A stretch of DNA of 64,000 bases from the NCBI RefSeq assembly GCF_000013745.1, contig NC_007925.1, forward strand, positions 5,332,001 to 5,396,000, read 5' to 3'. Positions 1 through 7,527 of the stretch are shown piece by piece (the first letter of the stretch is position 1; the number at the start of each line of letters is the position of its first letter). The notes below the pieces were generated by a model. It was not told the DNA's origin. It searched no databases and worked only from the letters and a program-made list of their open reading frames with translations. The translations under genes and the position numbers were made by a program. Origin of the DNA: Rhodopseudomonas_A palustris_F (GTDB taxonomy: Bacteria; Pseudomonadota; Alphaproteobacteria; Rhizobiales; Xanthobacteraceae).

Positions 1-1187
1 CATTCCTCACGCTCGATGACGCCGACCTGAAGGGCAAACGCGTGCTGTTGCGCGTCGATATCAACGTGCCGGTGGACGCCGGCAAGGTCACCGACACCAC
101 CCGGCTCGACCGCATCGCCCCGACCATCCTGGAAATCGCCGACAAGGGCGGCAAGGTGATCCTGCTGGCGCATTTCGGCCGGCCGAAAGGCCCCGATCCC
201 AAGGAATCGCTGCGACCGATCGCCGCCGCCCTCGCCGAGGTGCTGAAGCGCCCGGTGGCGTTCGCCGAGGATTGCATCGGCGAGGTCGCGGCGTCCGCGA
301 TCGCCAAGCTGCAGGACGGCGACATCCTGTGCCTGGAGAACACCCGCTTCCACAAAGGCGAGGAAAAGAACGATCCCGCCTTCGTCGACGAATTGGCCAA
401 GCTCGGCGACCTCTGGGTCAACGACGCGTTCTCCGCCGCGCACCGCGCCCATGCCTCGACCGAAGGCATCGGCCACAAGCTGCCGGCCTATGCCGGGCGC
501 ACCATGCAGCTTGAGATCGACGCGCTGAACAAAGCGCTGGAAGCGCCGAAGCGCCCGGTGATCGCCATCGTCGGCGGCGCCAAGGTCTCCAGCAAGATCG
601 ATCTGTTGGAAAACCTCGTCACCAAGGTCGACGCGCTGGTGATCGGCGGCGGCATGGCCAACACCTTCCTGCACGCCCAGGGCATCAATGTCGGCAAGTC
701 GCTGTGCGAGAAGGATCTGGCGCCGACCGCGCTGCGCATCATCGCCAAGGCCGAGGCCGCCAATTGCGCGATCATCCTGCCGGTCGACGCCACCGTCGCC
801 TATCACTTCGCCCCCAACGCCCCGGCCTTCGCCTATGGCCTCGACTCGATCCCGGCCGACGGCATGATCCTCGACGTCGGTCCGCGTTCGGTGGCGCGAA
901 TCAACGCCGCGATCGACGACGCCTCGACCCTGGTCTGGAACGGCCCGGTCGGCGCCTTCGAACTGCACCCGTTCGACGCCGGCACCGTGGCGGCCGCGCA
1001 GCACGCCGCGGCGCGCACCAAGGCGCACAAGCTGGTGTCGGTGGCGGGCGGCGGCGACACCGTCGCAGCGCTCAACCAAGCGGGCGTCGCGGGCGACTTC
1101 ACCTACATCTCGACCGCTGGCGGCGCCTTCCTGGAATGGATGGAAGGCAAGCCGTTGCCCGGCGTCGAGGTGCTGCGGCCGCAATGA
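1..1187 (+). CDS. pgk: Phosphoglycerate kinase, 5' end cut by window edge
   Basis: Phosphoglycerate kinase interconverts 1,3-bisphosphoglycerate plus ADP and 3-phosphoglycerate plus ATP in the cytoplasm, serving glycolysis, gluconeogenesis and, in a phototroph, the Calvin cycle. The frame is open from the first complete codon at base 3 (reading FLTLDDADLKGKRVLLRVD), so the start codon lies a few codons left of the window. Family motifs in order are RVDINVP (N-terminal substrate site), HFGRPKG, the NDAFSAAHRAHAS block, GGAKVSSKI at the hinge, WNGPVGAFE and the nucleotide-site glycine motif GGGDTVAA. The C-terminus is intact and ends at TGA 1185-1187. The next glycolytic gene, a class I aldolase, follows on the same strand but is separated by a toxin-antitoxin pair. 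Identity is certain; only the true start is missing. Confidence 0.97.
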   Translation, partial: FLTLDDADLKGKRVLLRVDINVPVDAGKVTDTTRLDRIAPTILEIADKGGKVILLAHFGRPKGPDPKESLRPIAAALAEVLKRPVAFAEDCIGEVAASAIAKLQDGDILCLENTRFHKGEEKNDPAFVDELAKLGDLWVNDAFSAAHRAHASTEGIGHKLPAYAGRTMQLEIDALNKALEAPKRPVIAIVGGAKVSSKIDLLENLVTKVDALVIGGGMANTFLHAQGINVGKSLCEKDLAPTALRIIAKAEAANCAIILPVDATVAYHFAPNAPAFAYGLDSIPADGMILDVGPRSVARINAAIDDASTLVWNGPVGAFELHPFDAGTVAAAQHAAARTKAHKLVSVAGGGDTVAALNQAGVAGDFTYISTAGGAFLEWMEGKPLPGVEVLRPQ

Positions 1188-1212
1188 GCCGCGCGTCTTG
1201 AAGCGGGGTCGG

Positions 1213-1244
1213 CCCGGGAGTATGTTACATGTAACGCTCCCGGG
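1213..1244. promoter_or_regulatory. Nested palindrome upstream of mazEF-like genes, probable operator
   Basis: An exact 12-bp palindrome GTTACATGTAAC (1224-1235) sits inside perfect 8-bp inverted arms CCCGGGAG (1213-1220) and CTCCCGGG (1237-1244). It ends 9 bp before the antitoxin ATG at 1254. Type II antitoxins usually bind palindromes over their own promoter, so autorepression is the likely role. A pgk terminator is a weaker alternative because no T-run follows. Confidence 0.55.
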
Positions 1245-1253
1245 AGATCCGCC

Positions 1254-1499
1254 ATGGAGGACAAGACCAAGCCGACCGAGGCCGCGAAGCGCAGCGACGC
1301 CGCCAAGCGGGTCCGCAAGCACCGCGACAAGATGAAGGCGATGGGCCTGAAGCCGGTGACGCTTTGGGTCCCTGACGTCCATTCGCCAGAGTTCAAGGCG
1401 GATATTCGGCGGCAATGCCTCAGCCTCAAAGACGATCCGCAGGAGCAGACGATTCTCGCGGAACTGGAGCACTGGCACGACGCTGAAGGCTGGAAGTGA
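1254..1499 (+). CDS. MazE-family antitoxin (DUF3018-like)
   Basis: This 81-aa protein resembles the DUF3018 'antitoxin MazE family' found beside PemK/MazF toxins. The N-terminus is Lys/Arg-rich (KRSDAAKRVRKHRDKMKAMG) and probably binds DNA, followed by a short strand PVTLWVPD and an acidic C-terminus (residues 50-81) that would contact the toxin. The start is ATG 1254, just downstream of a nested palindrome that is a good candidate for its own operator. The stop codon overlaps the GTG start of the toxin by 4 bases (GTGA), the usual translational coupling of such pairs. The assignment rests on composition, size and the toxin partner. Whether the pair is active cannot be judged from sequence. 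Confidence 0.8.
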   Translation: MEDKTKPTEAAKRSDAAKRVRKHRDKMKAMGLKPVTLWVPDVHSPEFKADIRRQCLSLKDDPQEQTILAELEHWHDAEGWK

Positions 1500-1819
1500 C
1501 CCGCGGCGATATCGTTCTTGTCGTGATGCAAGGAGACTTTGGCAAGCCGAGGCCGGCGGTGGTCGTTCAAGCGGACGCCTTCGCGGATATTCCGTCCCTC
1601 GCAGTGCTGCCTTTGACGACTGAATTGCGCGACGTGCCGGCGCTGCGGATTCCGATCGAGCCGGATCCGAGCAATAGCTTGATGCAGACCTCGCAGGTGA
1701 TGGTCGATAAGATCACCGCCGTGGCGCTGCGACGGGTCTCGCGCCGGATCGGCCGCCTGTCCGACGCCGAGATGACCGCGGTCAATCGCGCGCTTGCGAT
1801 TTTCCTGGGTTTCGTCTGA
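1496..1819 (+). CDS. PemK/MazF-type endoribonuclease toxin
   Basis: This 107-aa protein matches the PemK/MazF fold, whose members cleave mRNA at short sequence motifs and are neutralised by the antitoxin encoded upstream. Family signatures visible are the opening strand RGDIVLVVMQGDFGKPRPAVVVQ (split here: RGDIVLVV, then GKPRPAVVVQ), the central PLTTEL strand, and TSQVMVDKITAV, the segment carrying the conserved S/T-Q and DK residues. It starts at GTG 1496, overlapping the antitoxin stop by 4 bases. The length is normal for the family. The module sits between pgk and the aldolase gene, which are functionally paired, suggesting insertion into an older glycolytic cluster. Confidence 0.85.
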   Translation: MTRGDIVLVVMQGDFGKPRPAVVVQADAFADIPSLAVLPLTTELRDVPALRIPIEPDPSNSLMQTSQVMVDKITAVALRRVSRRIGRLSDAEMTAVNRALAIFLGFV

Positions 1820-1862
1820 CATCCGTCGCATTTCCGACCATGACACCCTTCAGGAGACGTCA

Positions 1863-2906
1863 ATGAATCTCTCTGACCTCAACAAGGTGGCGCAAGCCAT
1901 GGTGCAGCCCGGTAAGGGGCTGCTGGCCGCCGACGAATCCGGCGGCACGATCAAGAAGCGGTTCGACGCCATCGGCGTCACCTCGACCGAACAATCCCGC
2001 CGCGACTACCGCGAAATGCTGTTCCGCTCCAAACAGGCGATGACACAGGCCATTTCCGGGGTGATCCTGTACGACGAGACCATTTGGCAGGACGGCAAGG
2101 ACGGCACGCCGCTGATCAAGCTGATCGAGCAGGCCGGCGCGATCCCCGGCATCAAGGTCGACGAGGGCACCCAGGGCTTGCCGAACTGCCCCGGAGAAAC
2201 CATCACGCTGGGGCTCGACAAGCTCGCCGAGCGGCTGGCGAAATATTACAAGCAGGGCGCGCGGTTCGCGAAATGGCGCGCGGTGATCGACATCGGCCAA
2301 AATTCTTCAGGCCAGGCAATTCCGAGCTATGCCGCGGTCCACGCCAACGCTCATGCGCTGGCGCGTTATGCGGCGCTGTGTCAGGCCGCCCAAATCGTGC
2401 CGATCGTCGAGCCGGAGGTGCTGATGGACGGCGACCACGACATCGATCGCTGCTATGAGGTGACGCAATTCGTGCTCAAGGAAACCTTCCAGGAGCTGTA
2501 TTTCCAGAAAGTCGCGTTGGAAGGCATGATCCTGAAACCGAACATGGCGGTGGCCGGCAAGAAATCCGCCAAACAGGCCACACTCGACGAGGTCGCCGAA
2601 AAGACCGTGCGGCTGTTGAAGGCTTGCGTGCCGGCGGCGGTGCCGGGCATCGCGTTCCTGTCCGGCGGGCAATCCGACCAGGACGCCACCGCGCATCTTG
2701 ACGCCATCAACAAAATCGGCGGCCTGCCGTGGTCCGTGACCTTCTCCTATGGCCGCGCGCTGCAGGCCGCGCCGCAACAAGCGTGGTCCGGCAAGCCGGA
2801 CAACGTCGCCGCCGGTCAGCAGGCCTTCACCCATCGCGCCCGGATGAACTCGCTCGCCAGCAAAGGCGAATGGGCGCCCGAGCTCGAACACAACAAGGCT
2901 GCTTGA
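1863..2906 (+). CDS. fba: Fructose-bisphosphate aldolase, class I
   Basis: This 347-aa enzyme reversibly splits fructose-1,6-bisphosphate into dihydroxyacetone phosphate and glyceraldehyde-3-phosphate through a Schiff base, without metal. Class I features are the N-terminal GKGLLAADESGGTIKKRF block, the GTQGLPNCPGE segment, the EPEVLMDGDHD region and the Schiff-base lysine in LKPNMAV (about residue 225). The phosphate-binding FLSGGQS and the FSYGRALQ segments follow. The start is ATG 1863, preceded by AGGAG at 1852-1856; an in-frame ATG at 1794 would add 23 unrelated residues and overlap the toxin gene. The ThiE-like gene follows after 6 bases, so the two are probably co-transcribed. In a phototroph it serves both glycolysis and carbon fixation. 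Confidence 0.95.
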   Translation: MNLSDLNKVAQAMVQPGKGLLAADESGGTIKKRFDAIGVTSTEQSRRDYREMLFRSKQAMTQAISGVILYDETIWQDGKDGTPLIKLIEQAGAIPGIKVDEGTQGLPNCPGETITLGLDKLAERLAKYYKQGARFAKWRAVIDIGQNSSGQAIPSYAAVHANAHALARYAALCQAAQIVPIVEPEVLMDGDHDIDRCYEVTQFVLKETFQELYFQKVALEGMILKPNMAVAGKKSAKQATLDEVAEKTVRLLKACVPAAVPGIAFLSGGQSDQDATAHLDAINKIGGLPWSVTFSYGRALQAAPQQAWSGKPDNVAAGQQAFTHRARMNSLASKGEWAPELEHNKAA

Positions 2907-2912
2907 ACCCCG

Positions 2913-3605
2913 ATGGCCGCCAAACCTGCCCCACCGCCGCCGGCTCCGCGGCTCTATCTTGCCACTGCCATGCTCGACGACGTCGCGGCGCTGGCCGCGA
3001 CGCTGCCCGGCCTGATCGCAACCCATCAGGTGGCCGCGCTGTTGCTGCGGCTGAAACTCACCGATCAGCGCGGCATGATCTCGCGCGCCAAGACGCTGGC
3101 GCCGGCGGTGCAGAATGCCGGCGCGGCGCTGTTGCTCGACGGCCATCCCGAGCTGGTGGCGCGCTCCGGCGCCGATGGCGCGCATCTGACCGGCGTCGAG
3201 GCGATGCAGGAGCATCTGCCGGAATTGCAGCCCGACCGCATCGCCGGCGTCGGCGGCTTGCGCACCCGGCATGATTCGATGCTGGCGGGCGAAGCCGGCG
3301 CCGACTACGTGCTGTTCGGCGAACCCGATGCCGACGGCCAGCGGCCGGCGCAGGACGCCATCGCCGAGCGGCTGCAATGGTGGGCCGAATTGTTCGAGCC
3401 GCCTTGCGTCGGCTACGCCGCGACGCTCGCCGAGGCGCAGGACTTCGCCGCCGCGGGCGCCGATTTCGTGCTGGTCGGCGACATGATCTGGGACGATCCG
3501 CGCGGCGCCGATGCCGCGCTGGGCGACGCCCGCGCCGCGATCGCGCAAGGCTATCAATCGCTGCTGGCGTCGCTCGCGGGACCGGCCAAGGTCGGTCAGC
3601 AATGA
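2913..3605 (+). CDS. ThiE/TenI-like thiamine phosphate synthase family protein
   Basis: This 230-aa protein has the TIM-barrel pattern of the ThiE/TenI family. ThiE joins the HMP-pyrophosphate and thiazole-phosphate halves of thiamine. Barrel segments LYLATAM, VAALLLRLK, GAALLLDG, GADGAHLTG, GADYVLFGEP and GADFVLVGDMIW are clear. The canonical ThiE motif around GxSxH appears altered (IAGVGGLRTRHDS), and no other thi genes lie nearby, so true synthase activity is uncertain. A TenI-like or repurposed role is possible. It begins 6 bases after the aldolase stop and its stop overlaps the start of the Sel1-repeat gene (ATGA), so it looks like the middle gene of a three-gene operon. Confidence 0.72.
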   Translation: MAAKPAPPPPAPRLYLATAMLDDVAALAATLPGLIATHQVAALLLRLKLTDQRGMISRAKTLAPAVQNAGAALLLDGHPELVARSGADGAHLTGVEAMQEHLPELQPDRIAGVGGLRTRHDSMLAGEAGADYVLFGEPDADGQRPAQDAIAERLQWWAELFEPPCVGYAATLAEAQDFAAAGADFVLVGDMIWDDPRGADAALGDARAAIAQGYQSLLASLAGPAKVGQQ

Positions 3606-4741
3606 GGTTGCGGACGGCGCTGCAGAGGACGGCGATGTTGCTCGGCTGTGCGCTGCTGGCGCAACCGGCGCAGGCGCAGATCTCGCTGACGCCGCCGGCG
3701 CCGATTCCGGTCGCACCGCAGCAAAAACCCAAGACCGCTCCGGCGAAACCCGCACCGGCAAGACCTGCGGTGAAGCCGCAGGTCGCGACGCCCACCAAGC
3801 CAAAGCCCGCCGAGGCCACCAAGCCGCCGTCGAAACCGGCGACCTCCGCCACCAAGAAACCCGGCGAGCCGCCGGCTGAGCCCGCTGAGCCGATCGACGA
3901 ATCCCGGGTCGACCTGGTGTTCGGCGCCTATCAGCGCGGGCATTACAAGACCGCGTTCGATCTCGCCACCCGCCGCGCCGAGGACTACAGCGACCCCAAG
4001 GCGATGACCATGCTCGGCGAACTCTACTCCTCGGGGCTCGGGGTCAAGCGCGACTACGCCAAGGCCGCGGAGTGGTATCAGCGCGCCTCCGAATTGGGTG
4101 ACCGCGAAGCGATGTTCGCGCTGGCGATGCTGCGGTTGGCCGGCCGCGGCGGCGCCCCGGCCAATCGCGAGGACGCCGCGCGCTGGCTCGCCTCCTCCGC
4201 CAAGCTCGGCAATCCGAAGGCGGCCTATAATCTGGCGCTGCTTTATCTCGACGGCCAGACCTTCCCGCAGGACACCCGCCGCGCCGCCGAATTGCTGCGG
4301 CTGGCCGCCGACGCCGGCAACGCGGAGGCGCAATACGCGCTGGCGACGTTCTACAAGGAAGGCACCGGCGTCGAGAAGAACCTCGATCAGGCGGTGCGGC
4401 TCTTGCAGGCGGCCTCCTTGTCCGGCAACGTCGACGCCGAGGTCGAATATGCCATCGCGCTGTACAACGGCACCGGCACGCCGAAGAACGAGGTCGCCGC
4501 GGTGGCGCTGCTGCGCAAGGCGGCCCGGCAGAACAACCCGATCGCGCAGAACCGTCTTGCCCGCGTGCTGCTCACCGGCAAAGGCCCGCCGGAAGACCGC
4601 CTGGAAGGACTGAAATGGCATGTGGTCTCGAAAACCGCCGGCAAGGGCGACCTGATGCTCGACGAGGCGTTGGCCCAGCTCACCCCCGAGGATCGCGCCA
4701 AAGTCGACGCCGCGGCACGCAAATGGCTCGGCACCAAGTGA
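3602..4741 (+). CDS. Exported Sel1/TPR-repeat protein
   Basis: This 379-aa protein has a Sec signal peptide (MRLRTALQRTAMLLGCALLA, cleavage near AQA about residue 26). A low-complexity Pro/Ala/Lys linker follows to about residue 95. After that come about seven Sel1-like repeats of 36 residues with the pattern A-x(2)-LG-x-LY-x-G-x-GV-x-(K/R)-(D/N)-x(2)-KA-x(2)-(W/L)-(Y/L)-x(2)-A. Examples are MTMLGELYSSGLGVKRDYAK and YALATFYKEGTGVEKNLDQ. Sel1 proteins act as scaffolds for protein-protein contacts, often in the periplasm or envelope. The start is ATG 3602, overlapping the ThiE-like stop. Its specific partner cannot be read from sequence. Confidence 0.85.
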   Translation: MRLRTALQRTAMLLGCALLAQPAQAQISLTPPAPIPVAPQQKPKTAPAKPAPARPAVKPQVATPTKPKPAEATKPPSKPATSATKKPGEPPAEPAEPIDESRVDLVFGAYQRGHYKTAFDLATRRAEDYSDPKAMTMLGELYSSGLGVKRDYAKAAEWYQRASELGDREAMFALAMLRLAGRGGAPANREDAARWLASSAKLGNPKAAYNLALLYLDGQTFPQDTRRAAELLRLAADAGNAEAQYALATFYKEGTGVEKNLDQAVRLLQAASLSGNVDAEVEYAIALYNGTGTPKNEVAAVALLRKAARQNNPIAQNRLARVLLTGKGPPEDRLEGLKWHVVSKTAGKGDLMLDEALAQLTPEDRAKVDAAARKWLGTK

Positions 4742-4848
4742 TGCGCCCTTGACGCCGCCCCCCCGGCAGGGCACCCCATCGGTCCCATTCCCCGAAAAGA
4801 CCTGGCCGTTTGTAGATTTGGCCGTTTGAGGTCGTCCCGAGCGAGATC

Positions 4849-5637
4849 ATGCTGCATTCCGCCCTCATGAACATCATGGTCAAGGCCGCGCGTCGCGCCG
4901 GCCGCAGCCTCAAACGCGATCTCGGCGAGGTCGAGAATCTTCAGGTGTCGATGAAGGGGCCGGCGAATTTCGTCACCCTGGCCGACAAGCGCGCCGAGGA
5001 GATGCTGTACAGCGACCTCACCAAGGCGCGACCCGGCTACGGCTTCCTCGGCGAGGAAGGCGGCATCCGCGAAGGCACCGACAAGAGCCATACCTGGATC
5101 GTCGACCCGCTCGACGGCACCACCAACTTCCTGCACGGCATTCCGCAGTTCGCGATCTCGATCGCCCTGCAGCGCGACGACCAGATCATCGCCGGGCTGA
5201 TCTACAATCCGGCCAATGACGAGCTGTACATGGCCGAGCGCGGCGGCGGCGCCTTCCTCAACGACCAGCGGCTGCGCGTCGCCGGCCGTCGCCAGCTCAA
5301 CGAATGCGTGATCGCCTGCGGGCTGCCGCATATCGGCCGCGGCGATTTCGCGCTGGCGCAAAAGGAAATGGGCGCGCTGCAGCCCAAAGTGGCGGGCTTC
5401 CGCCGCTTCGGCGCGGCGTCGCTGGACATGGCGGCGGTCGCCGCCGGCCGCTTCGACGGCTACTGGGAACGCAACCTGCAGGCCTGGGACATCGCGGCCG
5501 GCATCGTGATGATCCGCGAGGCCGGCGGCACCGTCGGCGAGATCGACGGCGGTGATCTATTGAAAACCGGCAACGTGGTCTGCGGCAACGAATTCGTTCA
5601 CGGCGAACTGACGCGGATCTTGCGGCCGCTGAAGTAG
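4849..5637 (+). CDS. suhB: Inositol monophosphatase family protein (SuhB-like)
   Basis: This 262-aa Mg-dependent phosphatase belongs to the inositol monophosphatase/SuhB family. It would hydrolyse inositol-1-phosphate or related sugar phosphates, and SuhB members can also bind the transcription machinery. The metal-binding motifs are present: GEEGG (about residue 67), the signature WIVDPLDGTTNF (about residues 83-94) and the C-terminal WDIAAGIVMIREAGG. The length is typical. The start is ATG 4849; just upstream lies an 8-bp direct repeat GGCCGTTT (4804-4811 and 4820-4827) of unknown meaning. A 107-bp gap separates it from the Sel1 gene, so it may have its own promoter. Substrate is not determinable from sequence. 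Confidence 0.9.
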   Translation: MLHSALMNIMVKAARRAGRSLKRDLGEVENLQVSMKGPANFVTLADKRAEEMLYSDLTKARPGYGFLGEEGGIREGTDKSHTWIVDPLDGTTNFLHGIPQFAISIALQRDDQIIAGLIYNPANDELYMAERGGGAFLNDQRLRVAGRRQLNECVIACGLPHIGRGDFALAQKEMGALQPKVAGFRRFGAASLDMAAVAAGRFDGYWERNLQAWDIAAGIVMIREAGGTVGEIDGGDLLKTGNVVCGNEFVHGELTRILRPLK

Positions 5638-5681
5638 CGGCTGCGACGACGCCGAGAAATAACGGCTGCGACGACGCCGAG
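5638..5681. repeat. 19-bp direct repeat after suhB
   Basis: The 19-bp sequence CGGCTGCGACGACGCCGAG occurs at 5638-5656 and again at 5663-5681, directly after the suhB stop codon. It is an exact tandem duplication with a 6-base spacer. Function unknown; simple slippage is enough to explain it. Confidence 0.85.
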
Positions 5682-5689
5682 CCCCTTTG

Positions 5690-5861
5690 CTCCCCTCCCC
5701 CTTGCGGGGAGGGGTCGGGGGTGGGGGTCAACGGGCACGACCTACCCGGCCAATTTTTCCCAGCTGAATGCGTGAAACGCGTGTCGACGTCGTCTCGTCA
5801 CGGCATCGACGCGTCGATGTGCGGCCCCCCACCCCCGACCCCTCCCCGCAAGGGGAGGGGA
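5690..5861. repeat. Inverted pair of GC-rich palindromic repeats (family A)
   Basis: A 39-bp element starting CTCCCCTCCCCCTTGCGGGG lies at 5690-5728, and its near-exact reverse complement lies at 5825-5861. The roughly 96 bases between them hold no gene. The same element recurs at 30271 and 31552 in this window. Each copy can fold on CCCCTT...GGGGAGGGG arms. The remaining bases up to 6003 show no further feature. Confidence 0.85.
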
Positions 5862-6003
5862 GCGCGCTGCCGTTGCGTTAGGCGAAGTGCTTTGCCTGTA
5901 AAGCTTGGCCTCAACGCCTGACGAATCCCCACCAAAGAAACTCAAGCAAGATTCGTCTCGCGATTGCGCGGCCGTGATTGCGATCACCCCGCCGGGCGGC
6001 GAA

Positions 6004-6435
6004 CTACTTCGTCGGCGTGGCGCAGCCGGGCGACCATTGCGCGATCGGCTCTTCGATCGGCTCGGCGCGGTCCTCCTGCGGAAACTCGGCCTTGACGCGG
6101 TCGATCTCGCGCAGCGCCGCCGAGCCCGCGACCGCGGTCAGGCTGATTTCGTCGAACAACAATGCCATTTCGGCGAACACGCTGCGGTCGCTTTCGTTCT
6201 CGTTGACCTGGTCGAGCTCCGACAGCAGCGTCACGATCGCGGCGATCCGCTCGCGCTGGCCGCGCACCCGGTGCAGCAGCCGCTTCGACAGCCGGCGCGC
6301 TTCCATGGTGAGAAAGCGGTCGAATGCCGAGGACAGCATCTCCCGGCAGTGGCCGTCCATATTGGTGCCCTGGATCACGATCCGCATCCGCTCGACCAGT
6401 TCGAGCGAATCGCCGTCTGCGCTTGGGTCGGCCAT
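6004..6435 (-). CDS. Hypothetical protein downstream of ubiV
   Basis: I do not recognise this 143-aa protein. It is predicted to be mostly alpha-helical, with an Arg-rich stretch (residues about 48-62, EARRLSKRLLHRVRGQRERI) between acidic ends and no signal peptide or membrane segment. A single Cys lies near residue 30 and another near the C-terminus (SPGCATPTK). The start is ATG at 6435. It lies on the same strand as ubiV, 66 bases downstream of its stop, so it could be the last gene of the ubiT-ubiU-ubiV transcript. Codon use and GC are like its neighbours. It could be an unrelated local gene; no function is claimed. Confidence 0.65.
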   Translation of the reverse strand: MADPSADGDSLELVERMRIVIQGTNMDGHCREMLSSAFDRFLTMEARRLSKRLLHRVRGQRERIAAIVTLLSELDQVNENESDRSVFAEMALLFDEISLTAVAGSAALREIDRVKAEFPQEDRAEPIEEPIAQWSPGCATPTK

Positions 6436-6501
6436 CGCTAATCCCCCTCAAGGGTTCGGATCCGACCGCTGCCGCCGCCTCACGGCGCGGCGTTTGGCGT
6501 A

Positions 6502-7458
6502 TCAGAGCGCCCTGGCAGTCCGTTGCGCCTCGGTGACGTTGGTGATGAACGTCGAACCGGGCTTGGCATAGAGAAAACCATTGGCGACCGGAACCGGATA
6601 GATGGTCGTCAGTGCCGCGGCGCCTTCGGCGACGCTGCGCTTGCCGTCGATCACGTCGCGATACACCTTGGCCACCTCGACCATGTCGCATTGCTGCGGC
6701 GACAGCCGCAGCGAGCGCACCCCGGCCTCGGTGAGATCGTCGATTTCGCCGAGCACGCTGGTGCAGGCATAGGACAGCGTCTGCACGCCGTTCATCGCCA
6801 GGAACGGCTCGTTGTCGAGCGTGAACACCGCCAGCCCGTCCGGATCCTGTTCGCAGACGAACTTGCAATTGTCCTTCGACAGCTTGTTGAGCCGCGCGTG
6901 ATAGCAGCGCGCCGAAATCGCCAGCGGCGCGCGGCCGAAGCCGAACACCTCGAAGATGACGTCGGGCAACGCCGCGGCGATGGTGCGGATCGCGGTCAGT
7001 GGCAATTCCGGCGGCAGACAGATCCGCTTGGCGCCGTGCGAGGCGAAATACTTCGCGGTGGCCTCGTTGTAGATGTTGACGAACGGCCCGATGGCGTGCG
7101 GCCGATCACCAAGCATGCCGAGGCAAGACAGGTCGTTGACCTCCATGGTCAGTTCCGGTGCTGCGGCGAGTTCGGCCATCGCGTTGCGCTCGCGGGTCAG
7201 CGACATCAGCGTCAGCGACCCCATCACCACGTCCTTGCCGCAGGCCGACAGCCGCTCCACCACCGCCGGAATGTGCTCGGCGATGAACGGCGAGCGCTTC
7301 GAGCAGACGATCTCGCCGACCACCACGGTGTCGATCGGGGCTTCCTCGGCGATCCGGAAATAGAAGTCGCGCCACGCCTCGGGCTTCCAGTTGTAAAGCA
7401 CCGGTCCAAGTGTGAGCTTCATCTCCGGCCCCGCTTTGTGTTGGTTCGCTTCGCCCAT
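6502..7458 (-). CDS. ubiV: UbiV, O2-independent ubiquinone hydroxylation subunit (U32 family)
   Basis: UbiV pairs with UbiU in a 4Fe-4S heterodimer that hydroxylates the ubiquinone ring without O2, using prephenate as oxygen donor. This peptidase-U32-family protein shows the UbiV start MKLTLGPVLYNW and the VVGEIVCSKR cysteine. The three-cysteine cluster motif ARCYHARLNKLSKDNCKFVC has Cys spacings of 13 and 4, identical to those of Escherichia coli UbiV. It lacks the collagenase-type features of true U32 peptidases. Two starts are possible: ATG 7458 (318 aa) or, better matching known UbiV N-termini, ATG 7422 (306 aa); neither has a clean ribosome site. UbiU lies 69 bases upstream on the same strand. 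Confidence 0.92.
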   Translation of the reverse strand: MGEANQHKAGPEMKLTLGPVLYNWKPEAWRDFYFRIAEEAPIDTVVVGEIVCSKRSPFIAEHIPAVVERLSACGKDVVMGSLTLMSLTRERNAMAELAAAPELTMEVNDLSCLGMLGDRPHAIGPFVNIYNEATAKYFASHGAKRICLPPELPLTAIRTIAAALPDVIFEVFGFGRAPLAISARCYHARLNKLSKDNCKFVCEQDPDGLAVFTLDNEPFLAMNGVQTLSYACTSVLGEIDDLTEAGVRSLRLSPQQCDMVEVAKVYRDVIDGKRSVAEGAAALTTIYPVPVANGFLYAKPGSTFITNVTEAQRTARAL

Positions 7459-7527
7459 CGCCGTGTCGCCAGTTCTATTGTCTCAAATCTCGGTCCGGCG
7501 AAATCGCCGGGATTGGGTGTCGGGTCT

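Noticed and set aside
2907..2912. Thiamine riboswitch before the ThiE-like gene
   Set aside because: Only 6 bases separate it from the aldolase stop, and no TPP-aptamer motif was seen upstream.
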